Notes: generated by a model from the letters alone, not told the origin. Shown: positions 44,473 to 56,305, counted from the stretch's first letter. The stretch: DNA of 64,000 bases from Mycolicibacterium phlei (GCF_001583415.1 NZ_CP014475.1:2914001-2978000); one strand, 5' to 3'. Program-made: numbers and translations.

Positions 44473-45995
44473 CCGACTGGGTCAATCCACTTCGCGATAA
44501 GCGCGACAGGCGGATGCCCCGCATCGCGGGGCCGTGCGGAATTGTGATCTTCGGGGTCACCGGCGATCTGTCGCGCAAGAAGCTGATGCCGGCGATCTAC
44601 GACCTCGCCAACCGCGGCCTGCTGCCCGCGTCGTTCTCGCTGATCGGGTTCGCCCGGCGGGACTGGGCCGACGAGGATTTCGGCCAGGTCGTCTACGAGG
44701 CGGTCAAACAGCACGCCCGCACGCCGTTCCGCCAGGAGGTGTGGGACCGGCTCTCCGAGGGGTTCCGGTTCGTACAGGGCACATTCGACGACGACGCCGC
44801 GTTCGCCCGGCTGGCCGAGACGCTGGAGAAGCTCGACGCCGAACGCGGCACCGGCGGCAACCACGCGTTCTACCTGTCGATTCCGCCGAAGGCGTTCCAG
44901 CAGGTGTGCGAGCAGCTGCACAAGACCGGGCTGGCCAACCCGCAGCCCGGCCGGTGGAGCCGGGTGGTCATCGAGAAACCGTTCGGCCACGACCTGGAGA
45001 GCGCCCGTCAGCTCAACGAGGTGGTCAACAGCGTCTTCCCCGAGGAGTCGGTGTTCCGCATCGACCACTACCTCGGCAAGGAGACGGTGCAGAACATCCT
45101 CGCGCTGCGGTTCGCCAACGAGCTCTACGAGCCGATCTGGAACAACAACTACGTCGACAGCGTGCAGATCACGATGGCCGAGGACATCGGATTGGGCGGC
45201 CGCGCAGGCTATTACGACGGCGTCGGCGCAGCCCGCGACGTGATCCAGAACCATCTGCTGCAGCTGCTGGCGCTGACCGCGATGGAGGAGCCGGTCAGCT
45301 TCGGCCCCAAGGAGCTGCAGGCCGAGAAGATCAAGGTGCTCTCGGCGACGCGGCCGGTGCTGCCGCTGGACCAGACCACCGCGCGCGGTCAGTACGCGGC
45401 GGGCTGGCAGGGCAGCGAGAAGGTCGTCGGCCTGCTCGAGGAGGAGGGGTTCTCCAAGGACTCCACCACCGAGACCTACGCGGCGATCACGCTGGAGATC
45501 AACACTCGGCGCTGGGCCGGGGTGCCGTTCTTCCTACGCACCGGAAAGCGGTTGGGCCGCAGGGTGACCGAGGTGGCGCTGATCTTCAAGCGGGCCCCGC
45601 ACCTGCCGTTCGACAAAACGATGACCGAGGAACTGGGCCAGAACGCGCTGGTGATCCGGATCCAGCCCGACGAGGGCGTCACCACCCGGTTCGGGTCGAA
45701 GGTACCGGGCAGCGCGATGGAGGTCCGCGACGTCAACATGGACTTCTCCTACGGGTCGGCGTTCGCCGAGGACTCCCCCGAGGCCTACGAGCGGCTGATC
45801 CTCGACGTACTGCTCGGCGAGCCGTCGCTGTTCCCGGTGAACAAGGAAGTCGAATTGTCCTGGCAGATCCTCGATCCCGTGCTCGAACACTGGGCGGCCA
45901 ACGGGAAACCGGAGCCCTACGAGGCGGGCACCTGGGGTCCGCCGTCCGCCGACGAGATGCTGCACCGGGTGGGGCGGGAATGGAGGCGGCCGTAG
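44469..45995 (+). CDS. zwf: Glucose-6-phosphate 1-dehydrogenase
   Basis: First oxidative step of the pentose phosphate pathway and a main NADPH source; 508 residues. The coenzyme motif is [19 protein letters not shown] (about 28-46). The catalytic region [13 protein letters not shown] is near residue 198. ATG 44469 overlaps the tal stop by 4 nt; the long open frame upstream is a shadow of tal. It needs OpcA, encoded directly downstream, for full assembly. Confidence 0.97.
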   Translation: MTDWVNPLRDKRDRRMPRIAGPCGIVIFGVTGDLSRKKLMPAIYDLANRGLLPASFSLIGFARRDWADEDFGQVVYEAVKQHARTPFRQEVWDRLSEGFRFVQGTFDDDAAFARLAETLEKLDAERGTGGNHAFYLSIPPKAFQQVCEQLHKTGLANPQPGRWSRVVIEKPFGHDLESARQLNEVVNSVFPEESVFRIDHYLGKETVQNILALRFANELYEPIWNNNYVDSVQITMAEDIGLGGRAGYYDGVGAARDVIQNHLLQLLALTAMEEPVSFGPKELQAEKIKVLSATRPVLPLDQTTARGQYAAGWQGSEKVVGLLEEEGFSKDSTTETYAAITLEINTRRWAGVPFFLRTGKRLGRRVTEVALIFKRAPHLPFDKTMTEELGQNALVIRIQPDEGVTTRFGSKVPGSAMEVRDVNMDFSYGSAFAEDSPEAYERLILDVLLGEPSLFPVNKEVELSWQILDPVLEHWAANGKPEPYEAGTWGPPSADEMLHRVGREWRRP

Positions 45996-46907
45996 ATGAT
46001 CGTCGACCTGCCTGACACGTCTACGAACGACATCAACAAGAAGATCACCGGCCTGCGCGAGGAGGGTGGTGCGATCACGCTGAGCCGGGTGCTCACGCTG
46101 GTGATCTCGCTGCCGTCGGATGCGCTGCTGGAGGATTCGATCGAGGCGGCCAACTTCGCCAGCCGCGAGCACCCCTGCCGCGTGATCCTGGTGGTTCCTG
46201 GCGACCGGTCGTCCACGGACTCGAGGCTGGACGCCCAGCTGCGCGTCGGCGCGGACGCCGGCGCCGGTGAGATCGTCGCGCTGCGGTTGCACGGTGAGCT
46301 CGCCGACCACGCCAGCAGTGTGGTGCTGCCGTTCCTGCTGCCCGACACCCCGGTGGTGGCGTGGTGGCCGGCCGGCGGCCCGGATGTTCCGGCCAAGGAT
46401 CCGCTGGGCCGGTTGGCGCGACGCCGGATCACCAACGCGACGGAGTGCGCCGATCCGCTGGCGGCGATCAAGAGCCGGCTGGCCGGCTACACGCCGGGTG
46501 ATACCGATCTCGCGTGGTCGCGCATCACGTATTGGCGGGCACTGCTGGCCACCGCGGTGGACCAGGAGCCGCGCGAGCCCATCAAGTCGGCGCTGGTGTC
46601 CGGGCTGCGCGATGAGCCGTCACTGGACGTGCTGGCGGGCTGGCTGGCGACCCGGATCGACGGGCCGGTGCGCCGTGAGGTCGGCGAGCTGAAGGTGGAG
46701 TTGGTCCGCGACAGCGAGACGATCACGCTGCGCCGCCCGCAGACCGGAAGCACCGCGACGCTGAGCCGCACTGGCAAGCCGGATGCGCGGATTCCGTTGG
46801 CGCGCAGGGAAGCCAAGGAATGCCTCGCCGAGGATCTGCGTCGCCTGGACGCGGACGAGATCTACTACGAAGCACTGACGGGAATCGACAGGGTGCAGTA
46901 CGCATGA
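45996..46907 (+). CDS. opcA: Glucose-6-phosphate dehydrogenase assembly protein OpcA
   Basis: A protein of 303 residues, starting [25 protein letters not shown], which is typical of OpcA. It also has [24 protein letters not shown] (about 113-136) and the C-terminal [21 protein letters not shown]. In actinobacteria and cyanobacteria it activates or assembles G6PDH. The ATG follows the zwf stop with no gap, and the stop overlaps the pgl ATG by 4 nt. Confidence 0.95.
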   Translation: MIVDLPDTSTNDINKKITGLREEGGAITLSRVLTLVISLPSDALLEDSIEAANFASREHPCRVILVVPGDRSSTDSRLDAQLRVGADAGAGEIVALRLHGELADHASSVVLPFLLPDTPVVAWWPAGGPDVPAKDPLGRLARRRITNATECADPLAAIKSRLAGYTPGDTDLAWSRITYWRALLATAVDQEPREPIKSALVSGLRDEPSLDVLAGWLATRIDGPVRREVGELKVELVRDSETITLRRPQTGSTATLSRTGKPDARIPLARREAKECLAEDLRRLDADEIYYEALTGIDRVQYA

Positions 46908-47614
46908 GCGCGATCGTGGAGAGGTATGCGGACACCGCAGCCCTGGTCGCCGCCGCGGGTGACCGACTGGTGGACGCGATCAACGACGCCGTCGACAGCC
47001 GTGGCGTCGCGCGGATCGTGCTGACCGGCGGCGGTGGCGGCATCGGACTGCTTCGGCGGGTCGCCGAGAAGCAGGACCGGGTGGACTGGTCGAAGGTCCA
47101 CTTGTACTGGGGCGACGACCGTTTCGTGCCCGAGGACGACGACGAACGCAACTACAAGCAGGCGCGCGAGGCGCTGCTGGACCACATCACGATCCCGGCC
47201 GGCAACGTGCACCCGATGGCGGCCAGCGACGGCGAGTTCGGTGAGGACATCGACGCCGCGGCGGCCGCCTACCAGCGGGTGCTGCCCGACGACTTCGACG
47301 TGCACCTGCTGGGCATGGGCCCGGAGGGGCATATCAACTCGCTGTTCCCGCACACCGCCGCGGTGCGCGAGACCGAGCGCCTGGTGGTGGGCGTGGTGGA
47401 CTCCCCCAAACCGCCGCCGCGCCGGATCACGCTCACGCTGCCCGCGGTGCGCCGGTCGCGTGAGGTGTGGCTGGTGGTGTCCGGTGAGGGCAAGGCCGAG
47501 GCGGTGGCCGCGGCGCTGGCCGGGGCCGACGCCGACAACTGGCCGGCCGCGGGCGCGGTGGGCAGCCAGGCCACCGTGTGGCTGCTCGACGAGGCGGCGG
47601 CCAGCAGGCTGTAA
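46904..47614 (+). CDS. pgl: 6-phosphogluconolactonase
   Basis: Hydrolyses 6-phosphogluconolactone to 6-phosphogluconate; 236 residues. The DevB/Pgl signature is [19 protein letters not shown] (about 130-148), with the phosphate loop [14 protein letters not shown] (about 41). ATG 46904 overlaps the opcA stop (ATGA). Last gene of the tkt operon. Confidence 0.95.
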   Translation: MSAIVERYADTAALVAAAGDRLVDAINDAVDSRGVARIVLTGGGGGIGLLRRVAEKQDRVDWSKVHLYWGDDRFVPEDDDERNYKQAREALLDHITIPAGNVHPMAASDGEFGEDIDAAAAAYQRVLPDDFDVHLLGMGPEGHINSLFPHTAAVRETERLVVGVVDSPKPPPRRITLTLPAVRRSREVWLVVSGEGKAEAVAAALAGADADNWPAAGAVGSQATVWLLDEAAASRL

Positions 47615-47626
47615 GCGCCGCAGGTA

Positions 47627-47637
47627 GACAACTTGTC
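47627..47637. repeat. Short palindrome before the DUF222/HNH gene
   Basis: GACAA-C-TTGTC, 5-bp arms around one base, 12 bp upstream of the TAGCGT -10 element. It could be an operator. Confidence 0.3.
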
Positions 47638-47662
47638 GGACCCTTGTTGTAGCGTGGGTCAC

Positions 47663-48943
47663 ATGGAACAGGTGTTCGAGTTGGATCCGGCGGCCGGTGA
47701 GGCTGAGCTGCGGGTTCAGCTCGAGCAGTTGGAAATGCTGAAGTCGCGGATCGCCGCGCAGCAGGCGCGGGTGACCGCGGCGTGGCGGGCCAAGCGGCAT
47801 GCCGCTGAGGCCGCCGCCGGGGTCCCGAAGTCCAAGCGTGGGCACGGTCTGGCCAGTGAGGTCGCCCTGGCCCGTCACGACGCCCCCAACGCCGGTGGGC
47901 GCCATCTGGGGATGGCCCGGGCGCTGGTCGAGGAGATGCCGTACACGTTGGCCGCACTGGAGTGCGGGGCGCTCTCGGAGTACCGGGCGATGCTGATCGT
48001 GCGCGAATCAGCCTGCCTGAGCGTGGAGCATCGCCGCGAGCTCGATGCCCGCCTGTGCGCCGACGTCACCCGCCTGGCGGGCTGGGGTGACAGACGCGTC
48101 GCCGCGCAGGCCCGCCAGATCGCCTGCGAGCTGGACGTGGCGGCGGTGGTCGACCGCAGCGCCAAAGCCCCCGAAGACCGCACCGTGACGATTCGCCCGG
48201 CACCGGATGCCATGGTGTATGTGACCGCGCATCTGCCGGTGGCCCAGGGCGTCAGCGTGTACGCCACCCTCAAACGCCAGGCCGATACGACGTTCGACGG
48301 GCGCACCCGCGGGCAGGTGATGGCCGACACGCTGGTCGAACGCATCACCGGCCGCCCGGCCGCCCGGCCCGCCGATGTGATGGTCAACCTGGTGATGGCT
48401 GATACCACCCTGATGGGAGACGACGACGCCCCGGCCTGGCTGGCCGGCTACGGGCCACTGCCGGCAGCCATCGCCCGCGGCCTGACAGGGGATGCGGTGC
48501 GCGACAAGAAGACCAAGGCCATGCTGCGCCGGCTGTACCGCCACCCCTCCAGCGGACAGCTGGTGGCCATGGAATCGCGGGCCCGGGTCTTCCCCAAAGG
48601 GCTCGCGGAGTTCATCGGGATCCGCGACCGCACGTGTCGCACCCCGTACTGCAACGCCGAGATCCGCCACCGCGACCATGCCACCCCGAAACGCCGCGGC
48701 GGCAACACATCAGCATTCAACGGCCTCGGCGTCTGCGAAGCCTGCAACTACGCCAAAGAAGCACCCGGCTGGACCGTACACACCAGCGACACCAACGGCG
48801 TCCACACCGCCGAATTCACCACCCCCACCGGCGCGACCTACCAATCCACCGCACCACCCCTACCCGGACCACCCGTCCGCCGAAAACTCAGCCTCATGGA
48901 AGGCCGACTCAGCATCGACCTCGTCACCTTCGACGCTGCGTGA
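47663..48943 (+). CDS. 13E12-repeat-family DUF222/HNH endonuclease-like protein
   Basis: A protein of 426 residues. An N-terminal coiled helix (LRVQLEQLEMLKSRIAAQQARVTAAW) leads into DUF222 (about 40-300) and a C-terminal HNH-type site. The site is CRTPYCNAEIRHRDHATPKRRGGNTSAFNGLGVCEACNYAKE (about 322-363), with CxxxxC and CxxC zinc ligands and the RHRDH/N residues. The family is multi-copy in mycobacteria, and one REP13E12 copy is the phiRv1 integration target in M. tuberculosis. ATG 47663 lies 7 nt after TAGCGT (47650-47655), so it is leaderless. Base composition changes sharply in the 3' third (see findings). Confidence 0.9.
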   Translation: MEQVFELDPAAGEAELRVQLEQLEMLKSRIAAQQARVTAAWRAKRHAAEAAAGVPKSKRGHGLASEVALARHDAPNAGGRHLGMARALVEEMPYTLAALECGALSEYRAMLIVRESACLSVEHRRELDARLCADVTRLAGWGDRRVAAQARQIACELDVAAVVDRSAKAPEDRTVTIRPAPDAMVYVTAHLPVAQGVSVYATLKRQADTTFDGRTRGQVMADTLVERITGRPAARPADVMVNLVMADTTLMGDDDAPAWLAGYGPLPAAIARGLTGDAVRDKKTKAMLRRLYRHPSSGQLVAMESRARVFPKGLAEFIGIRDRTCRTPYCNAEIRHRDHATPKRRGGNTSAFNGLGVCEACNYAKEAPGWTVHTSDTNGVHTAEFTTPTGATYQSTAPPLPGPPVRRKLSLMEGRLSIDLVTFDAA

Positions 48944-48953
48944 CGCGTCGGGG

Positions 48954-49085
48954 TTATTCCTCGGCGAGCGACTCCTGGCGGGCATCGCGCGATCCCCGCT
49001 CGAACTCCTCACGGTCGGCGCTTCCCCGCGTGACGCACCGCGGATCGACCCGGCACTGCCGTCGTCCGGTCTCCGGCTGGTCCAC
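48954..49085 (-). CDS. Possible small protein (43 residues), unverified
   Basis: An open frame from GTG 49085 to TAA 48954 encodes a highly charged 43-residue peptide (MDQPETGRRQC ... ADREEFERGSRDARQE). About 80% of its third codon positions are G/C, fitting local coding DNA better than the opposite strand does. No ribosome-binding site or TAnnnT -10 at the leaderless distance is seen. It fills the gap between two plus-strand genes. I do not recognise the sequence. Confidence 0.3.
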   Translation of the reverse strand: MDQPETGRRQCRVDPRCVTRGSADREEFERGSRDARQESLAEE

Positions 49086-49143
49086 ATCTAGTCAGACGCC
49101 GCGTTCGGCCCTGCGGTTCCCCTGCCGCCGCAATAATGGCGCC

Positions 49144-49515
49144 ATGGCGGACAGAAGCGACCGGCCCGTGCGCACAGCGCCGGAGCGGATCAGAAAGCTC
49201 GCGCAGGCGGCGCTCAACGCAGACGTCACCGTCGAGCAGGTCGACGCCCTCCTAGACGGCCTCGGCGCGACCCTGGAAGACCTCAACCGGTCGGCCGCCA
49301 ACCTCGACGCCACCCTGGACCGGTTCAACGAGACCATCAGCCAGGTCAACGAGCTGGCGCCGCGGCTGGCCGCCGTGGTGGAGCGGATGGAGGGCATCGT
49401 CGCCCGCGTCGAGCGCCTCGTCGGCGTCGGCGAGGCCGCGGTCGCCCCGCTGGCGGCCACCGAATCGGCCGTCCGCGGCGCCATCAACGCGGTGCGCCGC
49501 ACCGCCGGGCTCTGA
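49144..49515 (+). CDS. Conserved coiled-coil protein
   Basis: A small soluble protein of 123 residues. An N-terminal basic helix (RTAPERIRKLAQAALNADVTVEQVDALLDGL, about 8-38) is followed by a long coiled coil (about 40-100: LEDLNRSAANLDATLDRFNETISQVNELAPRLAAVVERMEGIVARVERLV). No catalytic motif. It may correspond to M. tuberculosis Rv1444c by position next to the pgl region, but I cannot verify that. Ends one base from the convergent ppc stop. Confidence 0.75.
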   Translation: MADRSDRPVRTAPERIRKLAQAALNADVTVEQVDALLDGLGATLEDLNRSAANLDATLDRFNETISQVNELAPRLAAVVERMEGIVARVERLVGVGEAAVAPLAATESAVRGAINAVRRTAGL

Positions 49516-49516
49516 A

Positions 49517-52312
49517 CTAGCCGCTGTTGCGCAGCGCGGTCGCCAGGCCGCTCATCGTGAGCAGGATTCCCCGCTGCACCAACTCGTCGTCGTCACCGGA
49601 GCGGTACCGCCGCAGCAGCTCCACCTGCAGGTGATTCAGCGGTTCCAGATACGGGAAGCGGTTGAACACCGAGCGTGCCAGCGCCGGGTTGTCGGCGAGC
49701 AGATCGTCGTGACCGGTGATCAGCTTGTGCATCCGGATGGTGCGCTCATGCTCGGCGGCGATCTTGTCGAACACCCGCCGCCGCAGCGCCTCGTCCTCGA
49801 CCAGTTCCGAATACCGCGCGGCCAGGCCCAGATCGGACTTCGCCAGCACCTGCGCCATGTTCGACAGCACCGTGCGGAAGAACGGCCAGCGCCGGTACAG
49901 GTCGCGCAGCACCTCCACCCGCTCCTGCTCCGGACCCGCGGCGATCCACTCCTCGAACGCCGTGCCCGTGCCGTACCAGCCGGGCAGCATCACCCGCGAC
50001 TGGCTCCACGCCAGTACCCACGGAATCGCCCGTAGATCCGAGATCGACGTCGTCGGCTTGCGCGACGTCGGACGGCTGCCGATGTTCAGCGCCCCGATCT
50101 CGCTCACCGGTGTGGACGCCTTGAAGTACTCGACGAAACCCGGTGTCTCGTGCACCAGTTCGGAGTACGCGCGCTGCGCGCGGGCGGCCAGGTCGTCGAG
50201 CACCTCGTAGGCCGGGCCGGCCTCGTCGCCCAGACCCTCCACGTCGAGCAGCGTGGCCTCCAGCGTCGCCGCCACCAGCGTCTCCAGGTTGCGGTGCGCC
50301 AGTTGCGGCTCGGCGTACTTGGCCGCGATCACCTCACCCTGCTCGGTGATGCGCAGCGACCCGTTCACCGCCCCCGGCGGCTGCGCCAGGATCGCGTCGT
50401 AGCTCGGCCCGCCGCCGCGGCCCACCGTGCCGCCGCGACCGTGGAAGAGCCGCAACCGGATTCCGGTCTTGCGCGCCGACTCCACCAGGTCGAGCTCGGC
50501 GCGGTACAGCGCCCAGTTGGCCGCCAGGTATCCCCCGTCCTTGTTGGAGTCGGAGTAGCCCAGCATCACCTCCTGGTTCTGCCCGCGCGCCGACACGATC
50601 GCCCGGTACACCGGCAGCTCCAGCGCGGCCTCCAGGATCCCCGCACCGCGCTGCAGGTCGTCGATCGTCTCGAACAACGGCACGATCCCGACCGGCGCAT
50701 AGGCCTGCTCAGCCGAGACATCCAGCAGGTCAACCTCTTTGAGCAGGATCGCGGCCTCGAGCATGTCCGACACCGACTGGCACATCGAGATGATGTAGTT
50801 CGGCACCGCCGCCGGCCCATACACCCGCACCGCACGCGCGGCGGCCGCCATGATGTCGAGCTCCTTGCGGGCCAGCTCCGACAGCTCGGCCCCCTCCTTG
50901 ATCAGCGGGCGCCGGGTCGACAGCTCGCGGGCCAGCAGCTCCACCCGGTCGGGCTCCTCCAGCGAGCGGTAATCCGGGTGCACCCCGGCCCAGGCCAGCA
51001 GCTCGGCCACGACCTCCTCGTGCACCTCGGAGTTCTGCCGCATGTCGAGTCCGCACAGATGAAAACCGAACACGTGCACGGCTTCCCGCAGCCGGGCCAG
51101 CCGGTCGTCGGCGAGCACCGTGCTGCCGTTGGCGCGCAGCGAGGCGTCGATGACGTCGAGGTCGGCGAGCAGCTCCGCCGGCGTCGCGTACCGCTGCATG
51201 CCGAGGTCGAGTTCGTGTTCGGGCTGCCGGTCCAGGATCTCCTGGGCCGTCGCGGTCAGGCGGGCGTGCACGACGCGCAGCGCCCGCCGGTACGGCTCGT
51301 CGGCGCGGGCGGGCTCGTCGCACCGGTCGGCCAGCGCGGCCAGCTCGTCGCTGATCCGCACCAGCCGCGCCGACATCGACAGCTCCTCCTGAAGCGCGGT
51401 GAGCTCGGTGAAGTAGTGGTTGAACGCCGTGTACGCGGCGTTTCCGGTGGCCAGCCGCACCACGTCGGCGGTGACGTTCGGGTTCCCGTCGCGGTCGCCG
51501 CCGATCCACGACCCGGGCCGCACGATCGGCTCCGTCAGCAGCTCGGCGTCGGGCCACCGCGACCGCAGCTCCTTACGCACCTCGGCGTTGACCTCGGGGA
51601 TCACCTCGAAGAACGCCGCCGGGTAGTAGCGCAGGCCGGTCTCGATCTCGTCCTGGATCTTCAACCGGGACAACCGGATCAGCGCGGTCTGCCACAGCGT
51701 CAGAATGTGCTTGCGCAGTTCGAGCTCGATGTCGCGCCCGTCGTCGGTGCGGGTGTGACCGTGCAGCCGCAGCCGCATCAGCTCGGTGATCCGGTGCTGG
51801 GTGTCGAAGACGGTGCGACGACGCGTCTCGGTGGGGTGCGCGGTGATCACCGGCGACACCAGCGCACCGCTCAGCGCCTCGGCGACGGTCCGCGGATCCA
51901 GATCGGCCGCGTCGAGTTTGGCGTACGTCGCGGCCAGGCTGCTGTTCTGCGGCGGCTCGCCGGCCGCCGTGTGGATCGCGCGCCTGCGCTCCCGGTGGAT
52001 GTCCTCGGCGACGTTGGCCAGCAGCGCGAAGTGCGTGAACGCCCGGATGACCGGGATCGCCTGGTGCACGTCGATGCCGTCGAACATGCGCGCCAGATCG
52101 GCCCGGTCGATCTCCGAGCGGCGCACCCGGAACGACTCCACCCGGGCCCGCTCGACGAGGTCGAACACCTCCTCGCCGTTCTGCTCGCGCACGGTGTCGC
52201 CGAGCAGCGCGCCCAGCAGGCGGATGTCCTCGCGCATCGGTTCGGTGGCCTCACGGCCGACACGGGTGCGCTTGACCGCGCCGATCGGTTCCAGCCCGGG
52301 GACGTCAGTCAT
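49517..52312 (-). CDS. ppc: Phosphoenolpyruvate carboxylase
   Basis: Anaplerotic carboxylation of PEP to oxaloacetate. The protein has 931 residues, full length. The catalytic His is in [15 protein letters not shown] (about 155). The Gly loop is [20 protein letters not shown] (about 620-640). The C-terminus ends in LRNSG, a variant of the usual RNTG tail. As far as I recall M. tuberculosis lacks ppc whereas M. smegmatis has it beside secG and the gap operon, which supports an environmental species. Monocistronic. Confidence 0.97.
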   Translation of the reverse strand: MTDVPGLEPIGAVKRTRVGREATEPMREDIRLLGALLGDTVREQNGEEVFDLVERARVESFRVRRSEIDRADLARMFDGIDVHQAIPVIRAFTHFALLANVAEDIHRERRRAIHTAAGEPPQNSSLAATYAKLDAADLDPRTVAEALSGALVSPVITAHPTETRRRTVFDTQHRITELMRLRLHGHTRTDDGRDIELELRKHILTLWQTALIRLSRLKIQDEIETGLRYYPAAFFEVIPEVNAEVRKELRSRWPDAELLTEPIVRPGSWIGGDRDGNPNVTADVVRLATGNAAYTAFNHYFTELTALQEELSMSARLVRISDELAALADRCDEPARADEPYRRALRVVHARLTATAQEILDRQPEHELDLGMQRYATPAELLADLDVIDASLRANGSTVLADDRLARLREAVHVFGFHLCGLDMRQNSEVHEEVVAELLAWAGVHPDYRSLEEPDRVELLARELSTRRPLIKEGAELSELARKELDIMAAAARAVRVYGPAAVPNYIISMCQSVSDMLEAAILLKEVDLLDVSAEQAYAPVGIVPLFETIDDLQRGAGILEAALELPVYRAIVSARGQNQEVMLGYSDSNKDGGYLAANWALYRAELDLVESARKTGIRLRLFHGRGGTVGRGGGPSYDAILAQPPGAVNGSLRITEQGEVIAAKYAEPQLAHRNLETLVAATLEATLLDVEGLGDEAGPAYEVLDDLAARAQRAYSELVHETPGFVEYFKASTPVSEIGALNIGSRPTSRKPTTSISDLRAIPWVLAWSQSRVMLPGWYGTGTAFEEWIAAGPEQERVEVLRDLYRRWPFFRTVLSNMAQVLAKSDLGLAARYSELVEDEALRRRVFDKIAAEHERTIRMHKLITGHDDLLADNPALARSVFNRFPYLEPLNHLQVELLRRYRSGDDDELVQRGILLTMSGLATALRNSG

Positions 52313-52363
52313 CCCTCAAGTATCGGCGCGACCGTCAGCCGGCGCACGGCGGGACAGTGTGAC

Positions 52364-52597
52364 TCAGCTGTACTTGATCAGCAGCGCGACGCCGACGATC
52401 GAGACCAGCCAGATCCCGGTGACGAACAGCGTGAGCCGGTCGAGGTTCTTCTCGACCACCGTCGACCCCGACAGGCTGGACTGCACACCGCCGCCGAACA
52501 GCGTGGACAGGCCACCACCCTTGGCGCGATGCAGCAGCACCAGCAGCACGACCAGGACGCTGGTCACAATCAGGGTGATCTGCAGGGCCAATTGCAT
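52364..52597 (-). CDS. secG: Preprotein translocase subunit SecG
   Basis: A protein of 77 residues with two membrane segments: LALQITLIVTSVLVVLLVLLH (3-23) and LFVTGIWLVSIVGVALLIKY (about 56-75). The conserved loop AKGGGLSTLFGGGVQSSLSGS between them is the SecG hallmark. ATG 52597 lies 7 nt after TAGGCT (52605-52610), giving a leaderless transcript; a longer frame to 52696 would read through this promoter into tpiA. Confidence 0.95.
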   Translation of the reverse strand: MQLALQITLIVTSVLVVLLVLLHRAKGGGLSTLFGGGVQSSLSGSTVVEKNLDRLTLFVTGIWLVSIVGVALLIKYS

Positions 52598-52604
52598 GTG
52601 CGTA

Positions 52605-52610
52605 AGCCTA
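52605..52610 (-). promoter_or_regulatory. -10 element of leaderless secG promoter
   Basis: TAGGCT lies 7 nt before ATG 52597, in the 31-bp gap after tpiA. Confidence 0.5.
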
Positions 52611-52628
52611 CCTAAGGTCCGATGCCGC

Positions 52629-53414
52629 TCAGGGCAGGGGCCCGCCGGCGGCGATCGCCGACAGCGTCGCGAACTGCTCACCGTCCAGCGAGGCACCGCC
52701 CACCAGCGCGCCGTCGACGTCGGGCTGAGCGACGATCTCGCCGACGTTCTTGGCGTTCACCGACCCGCCGTAGAGGATCCGCACCCCGGCGGCCGCGTCG
52801 GCGCCGGCCAGCTCGGCCAGCTCGTCGCGGATCGCCTTGCACACCTCCTGCGCGTCGGCGGCGGACGCCACCCGGCCGGTGCCGATCGCCCACACCGGCT
52901 CGTAGGCGATCACCACCTGGCCGAGCTGCTCCTTGGACAGGCCCGCCAGCGAGCCGCGCAGCGACTCCACGTTGTACTCGACGTGCTTGCCGGCCTCGCG
53001 CACCTCGAGCTGCTCGCCGAGGCAGACGATCGGGATCAGCCCGTGCCGGAACGCCGCGGCGGCCTTGGCGGCCACCAGCGCGTCGTCCTCGTGGTGGTAG
53101 GTGCGCCGCTCGGAGTGCCCCACGATGACGTAGGTGCAGCCCAGCTTGGCCAGGAACGCACCGCTGATCTCGCCGGTGTAGGCCCCGGAGTCGTGCTGCG
53201 ACAGATCCTGCGCCCCGTAGGTGATCAGCAGTTTGTCGCCGTCGACCAGGGTCTGCACGCTGCGCAGGTCGGTGAACGGCGGGATCACGGTCACGTCGAC
53301 CTTGTCGAAGTACTTCGTGGGCAACGCGAACGCGATCTTCTGAACCAGCGCGATCGCCTCGAAGTGGTTCAGGTTCATCTTCCAGTTGCCGGCGATCAGC
53401 GGCTTACGACTCAC
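52629..53414 (-). CDS. tpiA: Triosephosphate isomerase
   Basis: Glycolytic isomerase of 261 residues (GAP and DHAP). It has Asn/Lys in AGNWKMN (9-15), the electrophile His in VGHSERR (about 100) and the catalytic Glu with loop 6 in [11 protein letters not shown] (about 170). YGGSVNAKN binds phosphate. It starts 12 nt after pgk in the gap-pgk-tpiA operon. Confidence 0.97.
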   Translation of the reverse strand: MSRKPLIAGNWKMNLNHFEAIALVQKIAFALPTKYFDKVDVTVIPPFTDLRSVQTLVDGDKLLITYGAQDLSQHDSGAYTGEISGAFLAKLGCTYVIVGHSERRTYHHEDDALVAAKAAAAFRHGLIPIVCLGEQLEVREAGKHVEYNVESLRGSLAGLSKEQLGQVVIAYEPVWAIGTGRVASAADAQEVCKAIRDELAELAGADAAAGVRILYGGSVNAKNVGEIVAQPDVDGALVGGASLDGEQFATLSAIAAGGPLP

Positions 53415-53426
53415 GCTCTTGACCTC

Positions 53427-54641
53427 TCAGTCGTCCAGGACAGCGATACCGGGCAGCTGCTTGCCCTCAAGGTATTCCAGCGACGCCCCGCCCCCGGTGG
53501 AAATGTGGGAGAAGCCGTCCTCGGGCAGACCCAGCTGGCGCACCGCGGCCGCGGAGTCACCACCGCCGACGACGCTGAACGCGCCCTTGCCGGTGGCGGC
53601 GATGATGGCCTCGGCGACACCCTTGGTGCCCGCGGCGAACGCCGGGAACTCGAACACACCCATCGGGCCGTTCCAGAACACCGTCTTGGCGTTGGACAGC
53701 AGCGCGGAGAACCGCTCCACGCTGCCGGGGCCGATGTCGAGGCCCATCTTGCCGTCCGGGATCTGGTCGGCGGCGACGACCTCGGGGGTGGCGTCGGCGG
53801 CGAACTTCTCGGCGACCACCACGTCGACGGGCAGGTGCAGCACGTCGGCGTAGGTGTCCAGCAGCTGGCGGCAGGTGTCGATCATGCTCTCCTCGAGCAG
53901 CGAGCTGCCGACCGAAAGCCCCTGCGCGGCAAGGAATGTGAAGCACATCCCGCCGCCGATCACCAGGCTGTCGGCCTTCTTGGCCAGCTGCTCGATGACC
54001 GCGAGCTTGTCGGAGACCTTCGACCCGCCCAGCACCACGGCGTAGGGCCGGTCGCCTGCCTCGGTCAGCTGCTTGAGCACCTTGACCTCGGCGGCCACCA
54101 GCGTGCCGGCGTAGTGCGGCAGCAGGGTGGCGACGTCGTACACCGAGGCCTGCTTGCGGTGCACCACACCGAACCCGTCGGAGACGAACGCACCGTCGTC
54201 ACCGACGAGCTCGACGAGCGCCTTGGCCAGCTTGAGCCGCTCGGCGTCGTCCTTGCTGGTCTCCCGCGGATCGAAGCGGATGTTCTCCAGCAGCAGCACA
54301 TCACCGTCGGTGAGCCCCTCGGCGCGGGCCAGCGCATCGGTGCCGACGACGTCGCCAGCGAGCTGCACGTGCCTGCCGAGCCGCTCCCCCAGCGCCGTGG
54401 CGACCGGAGCCAGCGAGTACTTCGGCTCCGGTCCGCCCTTGGGCCGGCCCAGGTGGGCGGTCACGACGACCTTGGCGCCCGCGTCGGACAGCGCCTTGAG
54501 CGTGGGCACCGACGCGATGATCCGACCGGGGTCGGTGATGTTGCCGTCGTCGTCGAGCGGGACGTTCAGGTCCGAACGGACCAGCACGCCCCGGCCCGAA
54601 ACACCCTCGGCCAGAAGGTCTTCGAGAGTCTTGATCGCCAC
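53427..54641 (-). CDS. pgk: Phosphoglycerate kinase
   Basis: A protein of 404 residues. Visible are [12 protein letters not shown] (about 22), [17 protein letters not shown] (about 60-76), the hinge region [17 protein letters not shown] (about 200) and the C-terminal [13 protein letters not shown] nucleotide loop. ATP-forming step of glycolysis. GTG 54641 is 4 nt after the gap stop. Confidence 0.97.
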   Translation of the reverse strand: MAIKTLEDLLAEGVSGRGVLVRSDLNVPLDDDGNITDPGRIIASVPTLKALSDAGAKVVVTAHLGRPKGGPEPKYSLAPVATALGERLGRHVQLAGDVVGTDALARAEGLTDGDVLLLENIRFDPRETSKDDAERLKLAKALVELVGDDGAFVSDGFGVVHRKQASVYDVATLLPHYAGTLVAAEVKVLKQLTEAGDRPYAVVLGGSKVSDKLAVIEQLAKKADSLVIGGGMCFTFLAAQGLSVGSSLLEESMIDTCRQLLDTYADVLHLPVDVVVAEKFAADATPEVVAADQIPDGKMGLDIGPGSVERFSALLSNAKTVFWNGPMGVFEFPAFAAGTKGVAEAIIAATGKGAFSVVGGGDSAAAVRQLGLPEDGFSHISTGGGASLEYLEGKQLPGIAVLDD

Positions 54642-54645
54642 GGCT

Positions 54646-55677
<1,032 letters not shown>

Positions 55678-55743
55678 TTAGAGTCGCTCCTGGTGTACTC
55701 GACAGTCAGCCTAGTGGTGTGATTCCCGCCACGCGCTACCCGG

Positions 55744-56298
55744 TCAGTGCACGGCCAGACTCTGGTCGGTGTAGGGGTTGCCCAGCCATTTCCTGCGCAG
55801 CCCCTGCAGCGTGCCGTCGTCCTCCAGCTCGGCCTGCGCGACCGCGATGCGGGACAGAAGTGCCTGGTCACCGGGTGCGACGGCGATCGCGATGTGCTCC
55901 ACGGAGAGGCCGCGCTTCACGATCTGGACGCCGGGCAGCGATTTCACCCGCTCGGCGAGCCTCGGGGCGAGTGCGACGAGAACGTCGTCGGGGTGGTCCG
56001 CGCCGCGGCGGGTGTCGACGGCCATCGCCTGCCCGGAGATGACGTAGGGCGGGGCAAACAGCGCCTTGCGCTCCCGCTCGGGGGTGACGGTGACCCCGGA
56101 GGCCACGCAGTCGTAGGCGCCGACCGCCAGCCCGTCGAAGATGCCGTCGAACTCCTCGCCCTCATAGGGGATGAACTCGACCTCGGCGCCCAGCTTGGCG
56201 CCGATCGCGCGCATGAGGTCGATGTCCAGACCGCCGTCCCCCGGCATGCCGTTGAACGGCGGGTCGGGGAACGCCGCCCCCACGCGCAATGTCTCCAC
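55744..56298 (-). CDS. Solute-binding-protein family 3-like domain protein without signal peptide
   Basis: A protein of 184 residues with a type-2 periplasmic binding fold. It starts LRVGAAFPDPPFNG (N-terminal strand), then GGLDIDLMRAIGAKLGAEVEFIPY, DGIFDGLAVGAYDCVASGVTVTPERE (the SBP_bac_3 core) and a C-terminal KRGLSVEHIAIAVAP. GTG 56298 is 7 nt after TAGATT (56306-56311), so it is leaderless. The frame upstream is an antisense shadow of the lipase gene. With no signal peptide or lipobox, and short for the family (220-260), it may be a cytoplasmic sensor or a truncated binding protein. No transporter genes adjoin it. Confidence 0.75.
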   Translation of the reverse strand: METLRVGAAFPDPPFNGMPGDGGLDIDLMRAIGAKLGAEVEFIPYEGEEFDGIFDGLAVGAYDCVASGVTVTPERERKALFAPPYVISGQAMAVDTRRGADHPDDVLVALAPRLAERVKSLPGVQIVKRGLSVEHIAIAVAPGDQALLSRIAVAQAELEDDGTLQGLRRKWLGNPYTDQSLAVH

Positions 56299-56305
56299 AT
56301 CGTCA

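Noticed and set aside
48634..49143. N-terminal extension of the coiled-coil gene at 49144 back into the DUF222/HNH gene
   Set aside because: The frame is open, but the extra sequence is an Arg/Ser/Pro-rich shadow of another frame. ATG 49144 begins a normal protein.
52598..52620. IdeR box before secG (CCTTAGGTAGGCTTACG)
   Set aside because: Similarity to the iron box needs a one-base gap. TAGGCT is better explained as the -10 of a leaderless promoter.
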